From: Pantoea endophytica
GTDB taxonomy: Bacteria > Pseudomonadota > Gammaproteobacteria > Enterobacterales > Enterobacteriaceae
Assembly (NCBI RefSeq): GCF_002858935.1
Contig: NZ_PJRT01000017.1
Span: 1 to 64,000, forward strand
Length of the DNA: 64,000 nt
Reading direction: 5' to 3'
The notes under the pieces were generated by a model. It ran no database searches and had not been told where the DNA came from. It saw only the letters and a list, made by a program, of their open reading frames with translations. The stretch's first letter is position 1, and each line of letters begins with the position of its first letter. Positions 1 through 9,425 of this stretch are shown piece after piece. Made by a program: the position numbers and the translations under genes.

Positions 1-121
1 AATGACATGGTATCTCTCGCATCCCAGGACATAAGCGACTCCATAAACGGGTTCTTATGCCTTAGTTGTAAGTGTCTACCATGTCCCCGAACAAGTGTTC
101 ACCATGTCCCCGGACTGTACA
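1..121. mobile_element. possible terminus of an insertion sequence
   Basis: Two near-identical 18-bp direct repeats (GTGTnnACCATGTCCCCG, at 72-89 and 95-112) are spaced 23 bp apart, and an inverted partial copy (GACATGGTA) lies at 4-12. The stretch ends in TGTACA at 116-121. Reiterated short repeats just inside an end that finishes in ACA resemble the terminal transposase-binding sites of IS21-type elements; that assignment is inference. No transposase gene is visible, because the element would extend left of the window. The sequence immediately after 121 is a REP-like hairpin lacking most of its 5' arm, which fits an insertion junction. Confidence 0.35.
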
Positions 122-209
122 CCCGCCAGCGGGAGAGGGAATATTTAGAGGGTGCAGCCCGCACGGTTTGTTCCCTCTCCCGCGAAGTGGGAGAGGGCCA
201 GGGTGAGGA
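122..209. repeat. REP/BIME-like palindromic repeat, family A, copy 1
   Basis: GCGGGAGAGGGAA at 129-141 is inverted as TTCCCTCTCCCGC at 171-183, and a second hairpin follows (CCCTCTCCC 173-181 with GGGAGAGGG 189-197), ending in an AGGGTGAGG tail. The same words recur at 9281-9415, so this is a dispersed intergenic repeat lying downstream of garD. The left hairpin keeps only CCCGC of its expected 5' arm. Confidence 0.6.
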
Positions 210-218
210 CAATAACCA

Positions 219-1778
219 TCACGTTACCGGCGCCGGATTAAACACCGCCAGCTGATTACGAATCCCCCAACGATCCGACCATGTCTGCTTGCGCCCGCTG
301 GCAATCTCCAGAATCAACTCAAACAGTCGCCAACCGACCTGTTCAATACTCTCTTCGCCCGTTGCAATGGTTCCGGCATTAATATCCATCAAATCATGCC
401 AGCGTTCGGCCAGCGCATTACGCGTTGCCATCTTGATTACCGGAATGGCGGCCAAACCATAAGGCGTGCCGCGCCCGGTAGTGAACACCTGCAAGGTAAT
501 GCCTGATGCCATCTGCTGCGTGCCACACACGAAATCGCTGGCTGGTGTGGCCGCATAAATCAGCCCGCGTTTGGTGGGGCGCTGTCCTGGCGATAACACT
601 TCAACAATCGGGCTGCGACCTGACTTGGCAATCGAACCCAGCGCTTTCTCCACCACATTCGCCAGCCCGCCTTTTTTGTTGCCCGGCGAGGGATTGGCGC
701 TGCGATCGGTTTGGCCCTGGCTGAGGTAATCGTCATACCACGCCATCTCTTCCAGCAGCCGTTTGCCAACCGCTTCATCCACCACGCGCGGTGTCAGCAG
801 ATGAATAGCATCCCGCACTTCGGTCACTTCCGAGAACATCACCGTCGCACCGCAGCGCACCAGCAAATCCGAAGCAAATCCCACGGCGGGGTTCGCCGTT
901 ACGCCCGAGAAAGCGTCGCTGCCGCCGCACTGCGTGCCGATCACCAATTCCGATGCTGGACAGGTTTCGCGCTGACGTTGATTGAGCTTTTTCAGATGGC
1001 GTTCGGCGACCTGCAGGATTTCATCCACCATCGCGCCGAAGCCCACCAGCCGCTCATCCTGCAATCGCACAATGTCGTTGTCATCCAGCGAAATGGCCTG
1101 CACATCCGGTGTGCCGGTCAGCAGACGTTCGGGCTGTAACTTCTCGCAGCCGAGGCTGACGATCATCACTTCGCCACCAAAATTGGGATTCAGCGCCAGG
1201 TTATGAATGGTGCGAATCGGCACCACCGCGGCGGGCGCATTGATTGCCACGCCGCAACCGTACAGATGATTCAGCGCCACCACGCCATCGACATTGGGAT
1301 AACGCGGCAGCAAATCACGCTCAATGATCTGCACTACATAATCCACCACGCCCGCCACGCAGTGAACGCTGGTGGTGATGCCGAGCAGGTTGCGCGTGCC
1401 CACGCTGCCATCTGCGTTGCGATAGCCTTCGAAGGTATAACCTTCCAGCGGCGGCAGCGCGGGCGGCACATTGTTTGCCAACGGCAAACTGTTGAGTGGC
1501 GGCGCTTCGGGCAGCGCTACCAGTGATTCTTCAATCCAGCTACCTTGTGGGATGGGACGCAGCGCGTAGCCAATCACTTCACCGTAGCGCAGGATCGCGC
1601 CTGCTTGCGGGATATCGCTTAGCGCGACTTTATGTCCCTGCGGCACATGCTCAGTCAGTTGCAGTCCGTCGTCGAACCGGGTGCCAGACGGTAATCCTTG
1701 ATTGTTGACCACGATCGCCACGTTATCGGCATCGTGCACTTTGATATAGAGCGGTTTTTCTGTCAGAGGACGGTTCAT
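219..1778 (-). CDS. garD: galactarate dehydratase
   Basis: The 519-residue product matches the GarD/UxaA dehydratase family along its length (E. coli GarD is 523 residues). It dehydrates D-galactarate to 5-dehydro-4-deoxy-D-glucarate, the compound GudD makes from glucarate, in an iron-dependent cytosolic reaction. An N-terminal SAF-like segment (about 10-90, with [10 protein letters not shown]) precedes the catalytic region, which has [13 protein letters not shown] near 118-130, a cysteine-containing LYGCGV and [11 protein letters not shown]. The gene is transcribed divergently from gudP, so the 509-bp gap at 1779-2287 probably carries the control sites for both sides; in E. coli these genes belong to the CdaR regulon. 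The start is preceded by a GGTGAG-type ribosome site. In E. coli garD stands alone; here it heads a complete aldarate locus. Confidence 0.93.
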   Translation of the reverse strand: MNRPLTEKPLYIKVHDADNVAIVVNNQGLPSGTRFDDGLQLTEHVPQGHKVALSDIPQAGAILRYGEVIGYALRPIPQGSWIEESLVALPEAPPLNSLPLANNVPPALPPLEGYTFEGYRNADGSVGTRNLLGITTSVHCVAGVVDYVVQIIERDLLPRYPNVDGVVALNHLYGCGVAINAPAAVVPIRTIHNLALNPNFGGEVMIVSLGCEKLQPERLLTGTPDVQAISLDDNDIVRLQDERLVGFGAMVDEILQVAERHLKKLNQRQRETCPASELVIGTQCGGSDAFSGVTANPAVGFASDLLVRCGATVMFSEVTEVRDAIHLLTPRVVDEAVGKRLLEEMAWYDDYLSQGQTDRSANPSPGNKKGGLANVVEKALGSIAKSGRSPIVEVLSPGQRPTKRGLIYAATPASDFVCGTQQMASGITLQVFTTGRGTPYGLAAIPVIKMATRNALAERWHDLMDINAGTIATGEESIEQVGWRLFELILEIASGRKQTWSDRWGIRNQLAVFNPAPVT

Positions 1779-2287
1779 TGCTCACCTTCCAGTTCGTCGC
1801 ACCGTACGTAGCAGCGCGGTTTAAAATACGTCCATCACGTCATCGTTTTTTGCCAGCCTCAGTATATGCAGGGGTATTTGCCGTATGCATTGTGCAACTG
1901 ACTGGCTTTAAGGAGATTTATCAGGGGAATTTGGTTCGTTTATCCAAACACAAGTGAAGGGACTCACAAACTGCCGTTATCCTGTACGTTAACCAGGCAA
2001 AATCAGGGAGCAAAAAAGCGTTCCGTGAGCCACGCCGCAGCGTTATGTGCAGATGCCATAAAATCATTCTCTTTCAACCCTAATCCTCATGCGTTCTTCC
2101 AGTGTTTCGCCGCCAGGCTGTTCCTATACTGATTCTCGTTCTTCAACGTTAGGTTATTCGTCACGACGCATCATCGTATTGCCAAATATAAAAATCGCCG
2201 TGTTTAACCCGACTTCATTCTGATACCCAACGCGATGTGTATGCAGTCAGAGTGGATGTAGCGTTCGCTATATTTCAGGAGTGCATC
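1779..2287. promoter_or_regulatory. divergent garD/gudP control region with a CRP-like site
   Basis: No gene is evident in this 509-bp gap. A CRP-like dyad is visible at 1953-1968 (AGTGA-N6-TCACA, nine of ten matches to TGTGA-N6-TCACA), which would fit catabolite control of a carbon-source locus. A CdaR (SdaR) operator is expected from the E. coli regulon, but I cannot recognise its motif by eye. The core promoters are not called. Confidence 0.4.
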
Positions 2288-3634
2288 ATGAATAGTTTCA
2301 GCCAGACAGCGGAAGCGGTGCAAAAGCGCACCAATGCCCGTTACTGGATTGTGGTGATGTTATTTATCGTCACCTCGTTCAACTACGGTGACCGCGCAAC
2401 CATTTCGATTGCCGGTTCGGCGATGTCCAAAGAGATCGGCCTTGATTCGGTCGGCCTTGGCTATATCTTCTCCGCCTTTTCCTGGGCGTACGTGATTGGG
2501 CAGATTCCGGGCGGCTGGCTGCTCGACCGCTTCGGCTCAAAACGCGTCTACTTCTGGAGCATCTTCCTCTGGTCGCTGTTTACCTTGCTGCAAGGCTTCG
2601 TCGATCTGTTCAGCGGTTTTGGCATTATCATTTCGCTGTTCCTGTTGCGCTTCCTGGTCGGCCTGGCTGAAGCGCCATCCTTCCCCGGCAATAGCCGCAT
2701 TGTTGCGGCCTGGTTCCCGGCACAGGAGCGCGGCACCGCCGTCGCAATCTTTAACTCGGCGCAATACTTTGCCACGGTAATCTTCGCGCCGATCATGGGT
2801 TGGCTGGTCTCCGAAGTGGGCTGGGCGCACGTGTTCTGGTTCATGGGCGGATTGGGCATCATCCTCAGCTTTATCTGGCTGAAAGTGATCCACGATCCCA
2901 CCGATCATCCGGGCGTCAACAAAGCCGAGCTGGAGTACATGGAGCAGGGCGGCGCACTGATCAACATGGACGTCAAAAAGGATGACCGCAAAGTGAGCTG
3001 GAGCGAGAAGTGGTTCCAGATCAAACAGCTACTGACCTCACGCATGATGCTGGGCATCTATCTCGGCCAATACTGCGTCAACGCCTTAACCTACTTCTTT
3101 ATTACCTGGTTCCCGGTGTATCTGGTGCAGGCGCGCGGCATGTCGATTCTGAAGGCCGGCTTTATTGCTTCGATTCCTGCGGTGTGTGGCTTCCTCGGCG
3201 GCGTATTGGGCGGCGTGATTTCTGATTACCTGATGCGTAAAACCGGTTCGCTGAACATCGCGCGTAAAACGCCCATTGTGCTCGGTATGCTGCTCTCCAT
3301 CTCGATGGTGATGTGTAACTACACCGACACGGAATGGGTGGTGGTGTTCTTTATGGCGCTGGCATTCTTCGGCAAAGGCATTGGTGCGCTGGGTTGGGCG
3401 GTGATGGCAGATACCGCACCGAAAGAGATCAGCGGTTTGAGCGGCGGCTTGTTCAACATGTTCGGTAACTTCTCCGGCATCGTCACGCCAATTGCTATCG
3501 GTTACATCATCGCCACCAGCGGATCTTTCGAAGGCGCGCTGATTTATGTCGGTATCCATGCCTTTGTCGCCGCATTTAGCTTCCTGGTGATTGCTGGCGA
3601 TATCAAACGCGTTGAACTGAAAACCAGGCCATAA
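2288..3634 (+). CDS. gudP: glucarate/galactarate MFS transporter
   Basis: A 448-residue major facilitator protein with about twelve hydrophobic segments and the NYGDRATISIAG signature of the anion:cation symporter subgroup that contains E. coli GudP and GarP. It is predicted to import D-glucarate and D-galactarate (possibly glycerate) across the inner membrane by proton symport. The family cytoplasmic-loop motif is seen as DRFGSKRVYFW near residue 80. The ATG at 2288 is chosen over an upstream in-frame ATG at 2237 because CAGGAG lies just before it and MNSFS begins the conserved region. It is the first gene of gudP-gudX-gudD-garL-garR-garK and is followed 9 bp later by gudX. GudP and GarP cannot be told apart with certainty by eye; the symbol follows its position before gudX/gudD. 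Confidence 0.9.
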   Translation: MNSFSQTAEAVQKRTNARYWIVVMLFIVTSFNYGDRATISIAGSAMSKEIGLDSVGLGYIFSAFSWAYVIGQIPGGWLLDRFGSKRVYFWSIFLWSLFTLLQGFVDLFSGFGIIISLFLLRFLVGLAEAPSFPGNSRIVAAWFPAQERGTAVAIFNSAQYFATVIFAPIMGWLVSEVGWAHVFWFMGGLGIILSFIWLKVIHDPTDHPGVNKAELEYMEQGGALINMDVKKDDRKVSWSEKWFQIKQLLTSRMMLGIYLGQYCVNALTYFFITWFPVYLVQARGMSILKAGFIASIPAVCGFLGGVLGGVISDYLMRKTGSLNIARKTPIVLGMLLSISMVMCNYTDTEWVVVFFMALAFFGKGIGALGWAVMADTAPKEISGLSGGLFNMFGNFSGIVTPIAIGYIIATSGSFEGALIYVGIHAFVAAFSFLVIAGDIKRVELKTRP

Positions 3635-3643
3635 GGACGGAAT

Positions 3644-4984
3644 ATGACTACACAAAGCACGCCGGTCATCACCGATATGCAGGTGATTCCGGTTGCCGGT
3701 TACGACAGTATGCTGCTCAACATCGGTGGCGCGCACAGCGCCTGCTTCACCCGCAATGTCGTGGTGCTCACGGATAGCGCGGGACATACCGGCGTCGGTG
3801 AAGCGCCGGGCGGTGAAACCATCTACCAAACGCTGGTTGAGGCGATTCCGCAGGTAAAAGGTCAGCAGGTTGCCCGCATGAATCGTCTGGTGCAGCAGGT
3901 GCACAAAGGCAATCAGTCGGCGGATTTCGATACCTTCGGCAAGGGCGCGTGGACCTTCGAGCTGCGCGTCAATGCGGTGGCCGCGCTGGAAGCGGCGCTA
4001 CTGGATTTACTCGGCCAATGTCTCGGCGTGCCGGTGGCGGAACTGCTCGGTCCGGGCCAGCAGCGCGATGAGGTCACGGTGCTCGGCTATCTGTTCTATC
4101 TCGGCGATCGTCGCAAAACCGATTTGCCGTATCTGACTGGCGAAAATGCCAGCCACGACTGGTATCACTTGCGTCATCAGGAGGCGCTGACGCCGGAATC
4201 TGTGGTGCGTCTGGCGGAAGCGGCGCAGGACAAATATGGCTTCAAAGATTTCAAACTCAAAGGCGGCGTGCTGCCGGGCGAGCAGGAGATTGAGTCGGCG
4301 GCGGCGCTAAAAAAACGCTTCCCCGATGCGCGCATCACCGTCGATCCCAACGGTGCCTGGACGCTGGATGAAGCCATTCGCTTGTGTAAAGGCATGGGCG
4401 ATGTGCTGACCTACGCCGAAGATCCGTGCGGTGCCGAGCAGGGCTATTCCGGCCGCGAAGTCATGGCCGAATTCCGCCGTGCGACGGGGTTGCCGGTCGC
4501 CACCAACATGATCGCCACCAACTGGCGCGAGATGAACCACGCGGTGATGCTCAATGCCGTCGACATCCCGCTGGCCGATCCGCACTTCTGGACGCTGAGC
4601 GGTGCAGTGCGCGTGGCGCAGCTGTGTGATGACTGGGGGCTGACGTGGGGCTGTCACTCCAATAACCACTTCGATATTTCACTGGCGATGTTCACCCACG
4701 TTGGCGCCGCTGCGCCGGGTAAACCCACCGCGATTGATACGCACTGGATTTGGCAGGAGGGCGATCAGCGCCTGACCAAAGAGCCGCTGCAGATCCGCAA
4801 CGGCAAAATCGCCGTGCCGGATAAGCCGGGCCTCGGCGTCGAGCTGGATTGGGATCGCCTGCATCAGGCCAACGCGTTATACAAATCACTGCCGGCGGGC
4901 GCACGTAATGACGCCACCGCGATGCAGTATCTGGTTCCCAATTGGGCATTCGACCGCAAGCGTCCAGCCTTTGGTCGCGGCTAA
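3644..4984 (+). CDS. gudX: glucarate dehydratase-related protein
   Basis: A 446-residue enolase-superfamily protein very similar to E. coli GudX (YgcX). It is the paralogue of the next gene, gudD. GudX is distinguished by stretches such as [18 protein letters not shown] and [13 protein letters not shown]. The superfamily catalytic elements are intact: the KLK motif in FKDFKLKGG, the metal-binding aspartate in TVDPNGAW, a glutamate in [10 protein letters not shown] and the general-base histidine in CHSNNHFD. In E. coli the protein acts poorly on glucarate, and its true role (partner subunit or different substrate) is unsettled; that is established knowledge, not seen here. It starts with its own AAGGA site 9 bp after gudP and is separated from gudD by 16 bp. 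Confidence 0.93.
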   Translation: MTTQSTPVITDMQVIPVAGYDSMLLNIGGAHSACFTRNVVVLTDSAGHTGVGEAPGGETIYQTLVEAIPQVKGQQVARMNRLVQQVHKGNQSADFDTFGKGAWTFELRVNAVAALEAALLDLLGQCLGVPVAELLGPGQQRDEVTVLGYLFYLGDRRKTDLPYLTGENASHDWYHLRHQEALTPESVVRLAEAAQDKYGFKDFKLKGGVLPGEQEIESAAALKKRFPDARITVDPNGAWTLDEAIRLCKGMGDVLTYAEDPCGAEQGYSGREVMAEFRRATGLPVATNMIATNWREMNHAVMLNAVDIPLADPHFWTLSGAVRVAQLCDDWGLTWGCHSNNHFDISLAMFTHVGAAAPGKPTAIDTHWIWQEGDQRLTKEPLQIRNGKIAVPDKPGLGVELDWDRLHQANALYKSLPAGARNDATAMQYLVPNWAFDRKRPAFGRG

Positions 4985-5000
4985 GTTTAAGGAGCAGGAA

Positions 5001-6332
5001 ATGAGTCAGACACCGAAAATAACATCGCTGCAGGTCATTCCGGTGGCCGGTCACGACAGCATGTTGCTTAACCTGAGTGGCGCGCATTCGCCGTTCTTTA
5101 CCCGCAACATCGTCATCATTAAAGACAATGCCGGACACACCGGCGTCGGTGAGATTCCGGGCGGCGAAAAGATTCGTCAGACGCTGGAGGATGCGGCGGC
5201 GCTGGTGGTGCAGAAAACCGTTGGCGAATACAAGAACATCCTCAACCTGGTGCGCAGCACCTTTGCTGACCGCGATTCCAGCGGACGCGGCAACCAAACC
5301 TTTGATTTGCGTACCACCATTCACGTGGTTACTGGCATCGAAGCGGCGCTGCTCGATCTGCTGGGACAGCATTTAGGCGTGAACGTCGCCTCGTTGCTCG
5401 GCGATGGTCAGCAGCGCGACCGGGTAGAAATGCTCGGCTATCTGTTCTATGTCGGCGATCGCAAGAAAACGTCGCTGCCGTATCAGAGCCAGGAAAATGA
5501 CAAATGTGATTGGTATCGCCTGCGCCACGAAGAAGCGCTGACGCCGGATAAGGTGGTGCGCCTGGCGGAAGCGGCCTATGAAAAATATGGCTTTAACGAT
5601 TTCAAACTGAAAGGCGGCGTGCTGCGCGGTGGCGAAGAGGCCGAAGCGGTGACGGCGCTGGCGAAGCGCTTCCCGCAGGCGCGTGTGACGCTTGATCCTA
5701 ACGGCGCCTGGTCGCTCAACGAGGCGATTCTGCTCGGTAAGCAGCTGAAAGGTGTGCTGGCCTATGCGGAAGATCCGTGCGGTGCTGAGCAGGGCTATTC
5801 CGGTCGCGAAGTGATGGCGGAATTCCGCCGCGCCACCGGCATGCCGACCGCCACCAACATGATCGCCACCGACTGGCGTCAAATGGGCCACACGCTGTCG
5901 CTGCAGTCGGTCGATATCCCGCTGGCCGATCCGCACTTCTGGACGATGCAGGGTTCGGTACGCGTGGCGCAGATGTGTCACGACTTCGGCCTGACGTGGG
6001 GCTCGCACTCTAACAACCACTTCGACATTTCACTGGCGATGTTTACCCACGTTGCCGCCGCCGCACCGGGTGCGATTACCGCCATCGATACCCACTGGAT
6101 TTGGCAGGAAGGCAATCAGCGCCTGACTAAAGAGCCGCTACAGATTAAAGGCGGCATGGTGCAGGTGCCGCAAAAACCGGGTCTCGGCGTCGAGCTGGAT
6201 ATGGATCAGGTGATGCAAGCCAACGCGCTGTATCAGAAACACGGTTTAGGCGCGCGCGACGATGCGCAAGCCATGCAGTTCCTCGTACCGAACTGGACCT
6301 TTGATAACAAGCGTCCGTGCCTGGTGCGCTAA
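5001..6332 (+). CDS. gudD: glucarate dehydratase
   Basis: A 443-residue magnesium-dependent enolase-superfamily dehydratase that converts D-glucarate (and its epimer L-idarate) to 5-dehydro-4-deoxy-D-glucarate. Residues typical of the active enzyme are present: KLK in FNDFKLKGG, the aspartate in [18 protein letters not shown], and the catalytic histidine in [13 protein letters not shown]. The segment [20 protein letters not shown] is nearly identical to the E. coli enzyme. The ATG at 5001 is used because AAGGAGCAGG precedes it and MSQT matches the family N terminus; an in-frame upstream ATG at 4908 lies inside gudX. The product is cleaved by GarL, encoded next. Confidence 0.96.
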   Translation: MSQTPKITSLQVIPVAGHDSMLLNLSGAHSPFFTRNIVIIKDNAGHTGVGEIPGGEKIRQTLEDAAALVVQKTVGEYKNILNLVRSTFADRDSSGRGNQTFDLRTTIHVVTGIEAALLDLLGQHLGVNVASLLGDGQQRDRVEMLGYLFYVGDRKKTSLPYQSQENDKCDWYRLRHEEALTPDKVVRLAEAAYEKYGFNDFKLKGGVLRGGEEAEAVTALAKRFPQARVTLDPNGAWSLNEAILLGKQLKGVLAYAEDPCGAEQGYSGREVMAEFRRATGMPTATNMIATDWRQMGHTLSLQSVDIPLADPHFWTMQGSVRVAQMCHDFGLTWGSHSNNHFDISLAMFTHVAAAAPGAITAIDTHWIWQEGNQRLTKEPLQIKGGMVQVPQKPGLGVELDMDQVMQANALYQKHGLGARDDAQAMQFLVPNWTFDNKRPCLVR

Positions 6333-6384
6333 CTTTTCCGGCTCCCCGCGCGGGAGCCTGCTGTAACCGACAGGAGTGAAGACA

Positions 6385-7152
6385 ATGAGCAATGCCTGGC
6401 CGAACCCTTTTCGTCGCCGTTTGCTGGCAGGAGAAACCCTGATTGGCAGCTGGTGCGCGCTGGCTAATCCTCTTACCACTGAAGTGCTGGGCCTGGCGGG
6501 CTTTGACTGGCTGGTGCTGGATGGCGAACACGCGCCGAATGACATCACCACCTTTGTGCCGCAACTGATGGCACTGAAGGGCAGCCACAGTGCGCCGGTG
6601 GTGCGTCCGCCGTGCAACGAACCGATCATCATTAAGCGCTTGCTGGATATCGGCTTCTACAACTTCCTGGTGCCATTTGTGGAGACCGAGGAAGAAGCGA
6701 TTCGCGCGGTCGCGTCTACTCGCTATCCACCGGCGGGCATTCGCGGTGTGTCGGTTTCACACCGCAGCAACATGTACGGCACGCTGCCGGATTACAACAG
6801 CACCATTAACGACAACATCACGGTGCTGGTGCAGATCGAAACGCAACAGGCGGTGGACAACATCGATGCTATCGCCGCGGTGGAAGGTGTTGATGGCATC
6901 TTCGTTGGGCCGGGCGATCTCTCGGCCGCGCTCGGCTATCTGGGCCAGCCTGCGCATCCCGAAGTATTGAAAGTGATTAAACACGTCTTCGAACGCGCCA
7001 AAGCAGCGGGGAAACCGAGTGGCATTCTGGCGCCGGTGGAAGCCGATGCGCGCCGCTATCTGGAGTGGGGCGCCAGCTTTGTGGCGGTAGGCAGCGATCT
7101 GGGTGTGTTCCGTAACGCCACGCAGGCGCTGTGTGACAAATTTAAAAAATAA
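6385..7152 (+). CDS. garL: 5-keto-4-deoxy-D-glucarate aldolase
   Basis: A 255-residue class II HpcH/HpaI-type aldolase. It cleaves 5-keto-4-deoxy-D-glucarate (also 2-keto-3-deoxyglucarate) to pyruvate and tartronate semialdehyde. Family signatures are [13 protein letters not shown] near residue 42, the metal-binding glutamate and aspartate in [12 protein letters not shown] and [16 protein letters not shown], and [13 protein letters not shown]. The ATG at 6385 has ACAGGAG at good distance; a GTG nine bases earlier is in frame but lies within the ribosome site. It follows gudD by 52 bp and precedes garR by 19 bp. In E. coli garL belongs to garPLRK; here it is attached directly to the gud genes. 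Confidence 0.95.
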   Translation: MSNAWPNPFRRRLLAGETLIGSWCALANPLTTEVLGLAGFDWLVLDGEHAPNDITTFVPQLMALKGSHSAPVVRPPCNEPIIIKRLLDIGFYNFLVPFVETEEEAIRAVASTRYPPAGIRGVSVSHRSNMYGTLPDYNSTINDNITVLVQIETQQAVDNIDAIAAVEGVDGIFVGPGDLSAALGYLGQPAHPEVLKVIKHVFERAKAAGKPSGILAPVEADARRYLEWGASFVAVGSDLGVFRNATQALCDKFKK

Positions 7153-7171
7153 CTGACTGAGAGGAAAGGCA

Positions 7172-8056
7172 ATGAAAATTGGATTTATCGGCCTCGGCAT
7201 CATGGGCAAACCGATGAGTAAAAACCTGGTGAAAGCCGGTTATTCGCTGGTGGTGCGCGACCATAATGTTAGTAACGAAGCAGAGCTGGTGGAGCTGGGC
7301 GCCATCGTGGCGAAGACGCCAAAAGAGGTGGCTGAACAGGTGGATGTGTTGATCACCATGGTACCGAACTCGCCACAGGTTAAAGAGGTGTGCCTCGGTG
7401 CTAACGGCATCATCGAAGGCGCGAAGCCGGGCCTGATCGTTATCGACATGAGTTCCATTGCGCCGTTGGCCAGCCGCGAAGTGCATGATGCGCTGGCGGC
7501 GAAAGGCATCAAAATGCTCGATGCGCCAGTCAGCGGCGGCGAGCCGAAAGCGATTGAAGGCACGCTGTCGGTGATGGTGGGCGGTGATAAAGCGGTGTTT
7601 GATCAGTGCTACGACATCATGAAAGCGATGGCGGGTTCGGTGGTCCACACCGGCGACATTGGTGCGGGGAATGTGACTAAGCTGGCGAATCAGGTGATTG
7701 TGGCGCTTAACATCGCGGCGATGTCAGAAGCGCTGTCGCTGGCAACCAAAGCGGGTGTTAATCCTGAGCTGGTTTATCAGGCGATTCGTGGTGGTCTGGC
7801 AGGCAGCACCGTGCTGGATGCCAAAGCGCCGATGGTGCTGGATCGTAACTTCAAACCGGGCTTCCGCATCGATCTGCATATCAAAGATCTGGCCAATGCG
7901 CTGGATACCTCGCACGAGATTGGTGCGCATCTGCCGCTAACTGCCGCAGTGATGGAGATGATGCAGACGCTGAAAGTGGATGGACAGGGCACTTCCGACC
8001 ATAGCGCGCTGGCCTGCTATTATGAAAAATTAGCGAAAGTTGAGATCACCCGGTAG
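7172..8056 (+). CDS. garR: tartronate semialdehyde reductase
   Basis: A 294-residue beta-hydroxyacid dehydrogenase that reduces tartronate semialdehyde to D-glycerate with NAD(P)H. The N-terminal Rossmann motif is GFIGLGIMGKPM, the substrate-binding signature DAPVSGGEPKA is near residue 120, and the catalytic lysine sits in GNVTKLANQ. A strong GAGAGGAAAGG ribosome site precedes the ATG. It uses the aldolase product made by GarL and feeds the kinase encoded next. Confidence 0.96.
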   Translation: MKIGFIGLGIMGKPMSKNLVKAGYSLVVRDHNVSNEAELVELGAIVAKTPKEVAEQVDVLITMVPNSPQVKEVCLGANGIIEGAKPGLIVIDMSSIAPLASREVHDALAAKGIKMLDAPVSGGEPKAIEGTLSVMVGGDKAVFDQCYDIMKAMAGSVVHTGDIGAGNVTKLANQVIVALNIAAMSEALSLATKAGVNPELVYQAIRGGLAGSTVLDAKAPMVLDRNFKPGFRIDLHIKDLANALDTSHEIGAHLPLTAAVMEMMQTLKVDGQGTSDHSALACYYEKLAKVEITR

Positions 8057-8140
8057 TGCAATCGTCCGGCGTCTACGGATGTCGGGCGGCTCGCTGCCTT
8101 CGCAGGACGGATGTCCGTCATCAACCGCGCTGGATTGCCT

Positions 8141-9280
8141 ATGAAAATTGTCATCGCACCGGATTCATATAAAGAGAGTTTATCCGCCCTGGAAGTGGCT
8201 TCGGCGATTGAAGCGGGATTCCGCGAGATTTTTCCCGAAGCTGAGTACGTGAAAATACCGGTTGCCGACGGTGGTGAAGGCACGGTTGAAGCGATGGTGG
8301 CGGCAACGCAGGGAACCATTGTCCGGCTGACGGTTACTGGACCGCTCGGCAAGCCAGTGGAGGCGTTCTACGGTTTGTCAGGTGATGAGCGTACCGCATT
8401 TATCGAAATGGCGGCAGCCAGCGGGCTGGAGTTAGTGCCCGCGGCACAGCGCGATCCGCTGATTACCACCTCGTTCGGCACCGGCGAGCTGATCAAAGAT
8501 GCGCTCGATCGCGGTGTCGATCACTTCATTATCGGCATTGGCGGCAGCGCCACCAATGATGGCGGTTCCGGCATGATGCAGGCGCTGGGCGCACAACTGC
8601 TGGATGAGCACGGCAAGCAAATCGCCTACGGCGGCGGCGCATTACCGCAGCTGGCGCGCATCGATATCGAACAGCTGGATACGCGTATTAAGCAGTGTCG
8701 CTTTGAAGTCGCCTGCGATGTCAGCAATCCGCTCACCGGTGATGAGGGCGCTTCGGCGATCTTCGGTCCGCAGAAAGGCGCGACGCCGGAACTGGTGCAG
8801 CAGCTGGACAAAGCACTGGAACATTACGCCACCCTGATTCATCGCGATCTGGATATTGATGTTTTACACATTGATGGTGGCGGCGCGGCGGGCGGCATGG
8901 GCGCGGCGCTGCATGCGTTTTGTCAGGCCGAGTTACGCAGCGGCATTGAGATTGTCACTGAAGCCTTGGGCCTGGCCGAGCAGGTGAAAGATGCCGATCT
9001 GGTGATTACCGGCGAAGGGCGCATTGATAGTCAAAGCATTAACGGCAAGGTGCCGATTGGTGTGGCAAAGGTCGCGAAGCAGTTTAATAAACCGGTGATT
9101 GGCATTGCCGGAAGTTTAACCGCGGATGTCGGCGTGGTGCACCAACATGGGCTGGATGCGGTGTTCAGCGTGCTGTTTAGCATCTGCTCATTGGATGACG
9201 CGCTGGCCAACGCGGCGCAGAACGTGCGCCTGACGGCGCGCAATGTGGCGGCGGTGATAAAGCTGGGGAAAGGGAGATAG
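8141..9280 (+). CDS. garK: glycerate 2-kinase
   Basis: A 379-residue GarK/GlxK-type glycerate kinase that phosphorylates D-glycerate to 2-phosphoglycerate and so delivers the pathway to glycolysis. The conserved start MKIVIAPDSYKESLSA, the GGEGTVEAMV motif, GIGGSATNDGGSGMMQALGA and DLVITGEGRIDSQS are all present. The family start at 8141 is chosen, although its ribosome site is weak. An alternative in-frame ATG at 8111 has CAGGA close by but would add ten unconserved residues and lies inside a 14-bp palindrome (8106-8119). Last gene of the cluster; a REP-like repeat begins at its stop codon. Confidence 0.93.
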   Translation: MKIVIAPDSYKESLSALEVASAIEAGFREIFPEAEYVKIPVADGGEGTVEAMVAATQGTIVRLTVTGPLGKPVEAFYGLSGDERTAFIEMAAASGLELVPAAQRDPLITTSFGTGELIKDALDRGVDHFIIGIGGSATNDGGSGMMQALGAQLLDEHGKQIAYGGGALPQLARIDIEQLDTRIKQCRFEVACDVSNPLTGDEGASAIFGPQKGATPELVQQLDKALEHYATLIHRDLDIDVLHIDGGGAAGGMGAALHAFCQAELRSGIEIVTEALGLAEQVKDADLVITGEGRIDSQSINGKVPIGVAKVAKQFNKPVIGIAGSLTADVGVVHQHGLDAVFSVLFSICSLDDALANAAQNVRLTARNVAAVIKLGKGR

Positions 9281-9415
9281 TTTTCCCTCACCCTAATCCT
9301 CTCCCAGAGGGGGAGGGAACCGATCGGAGCGATGGAATAAGTTTGCACGTAACTTCAGCATGCTCAGGGCAACTCCCTCGCCCGCTTGCGGGAGAGGGCT
9401 GGGGTGAGGGGAAAA
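9281..9415. repeat. REP/BIME-like palindromic repeat, family A, copy 2
   Basis: Two inverted units flank a short unique centre: TTTTCCCTCACCC at 9281-9293 faces GGGTGAGGGGAAAA ending at 9415, and the internal GCGGGAGAGGG word is the one seen at 129-139. It separates the convergent garK and barA genes and may stabilise or terminate both transcripts. Confidence 0.65.
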
Positions 9416-9425
9416 TCGCACCGCA

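Noticed and set aside
7-255. An 82-codon open frame at the left edge
   Set aside because: It crosses the IS-like repeats, the REP-like hairpin and the 3' end of garD, with no ribosome site or recognisable protein features.
8106-8119. A 14-bp palindrome holding an alternative garK start
   Set aside because: The ATG inside it would add ten residues absent from GarK homologues; the conserved start is 8141.
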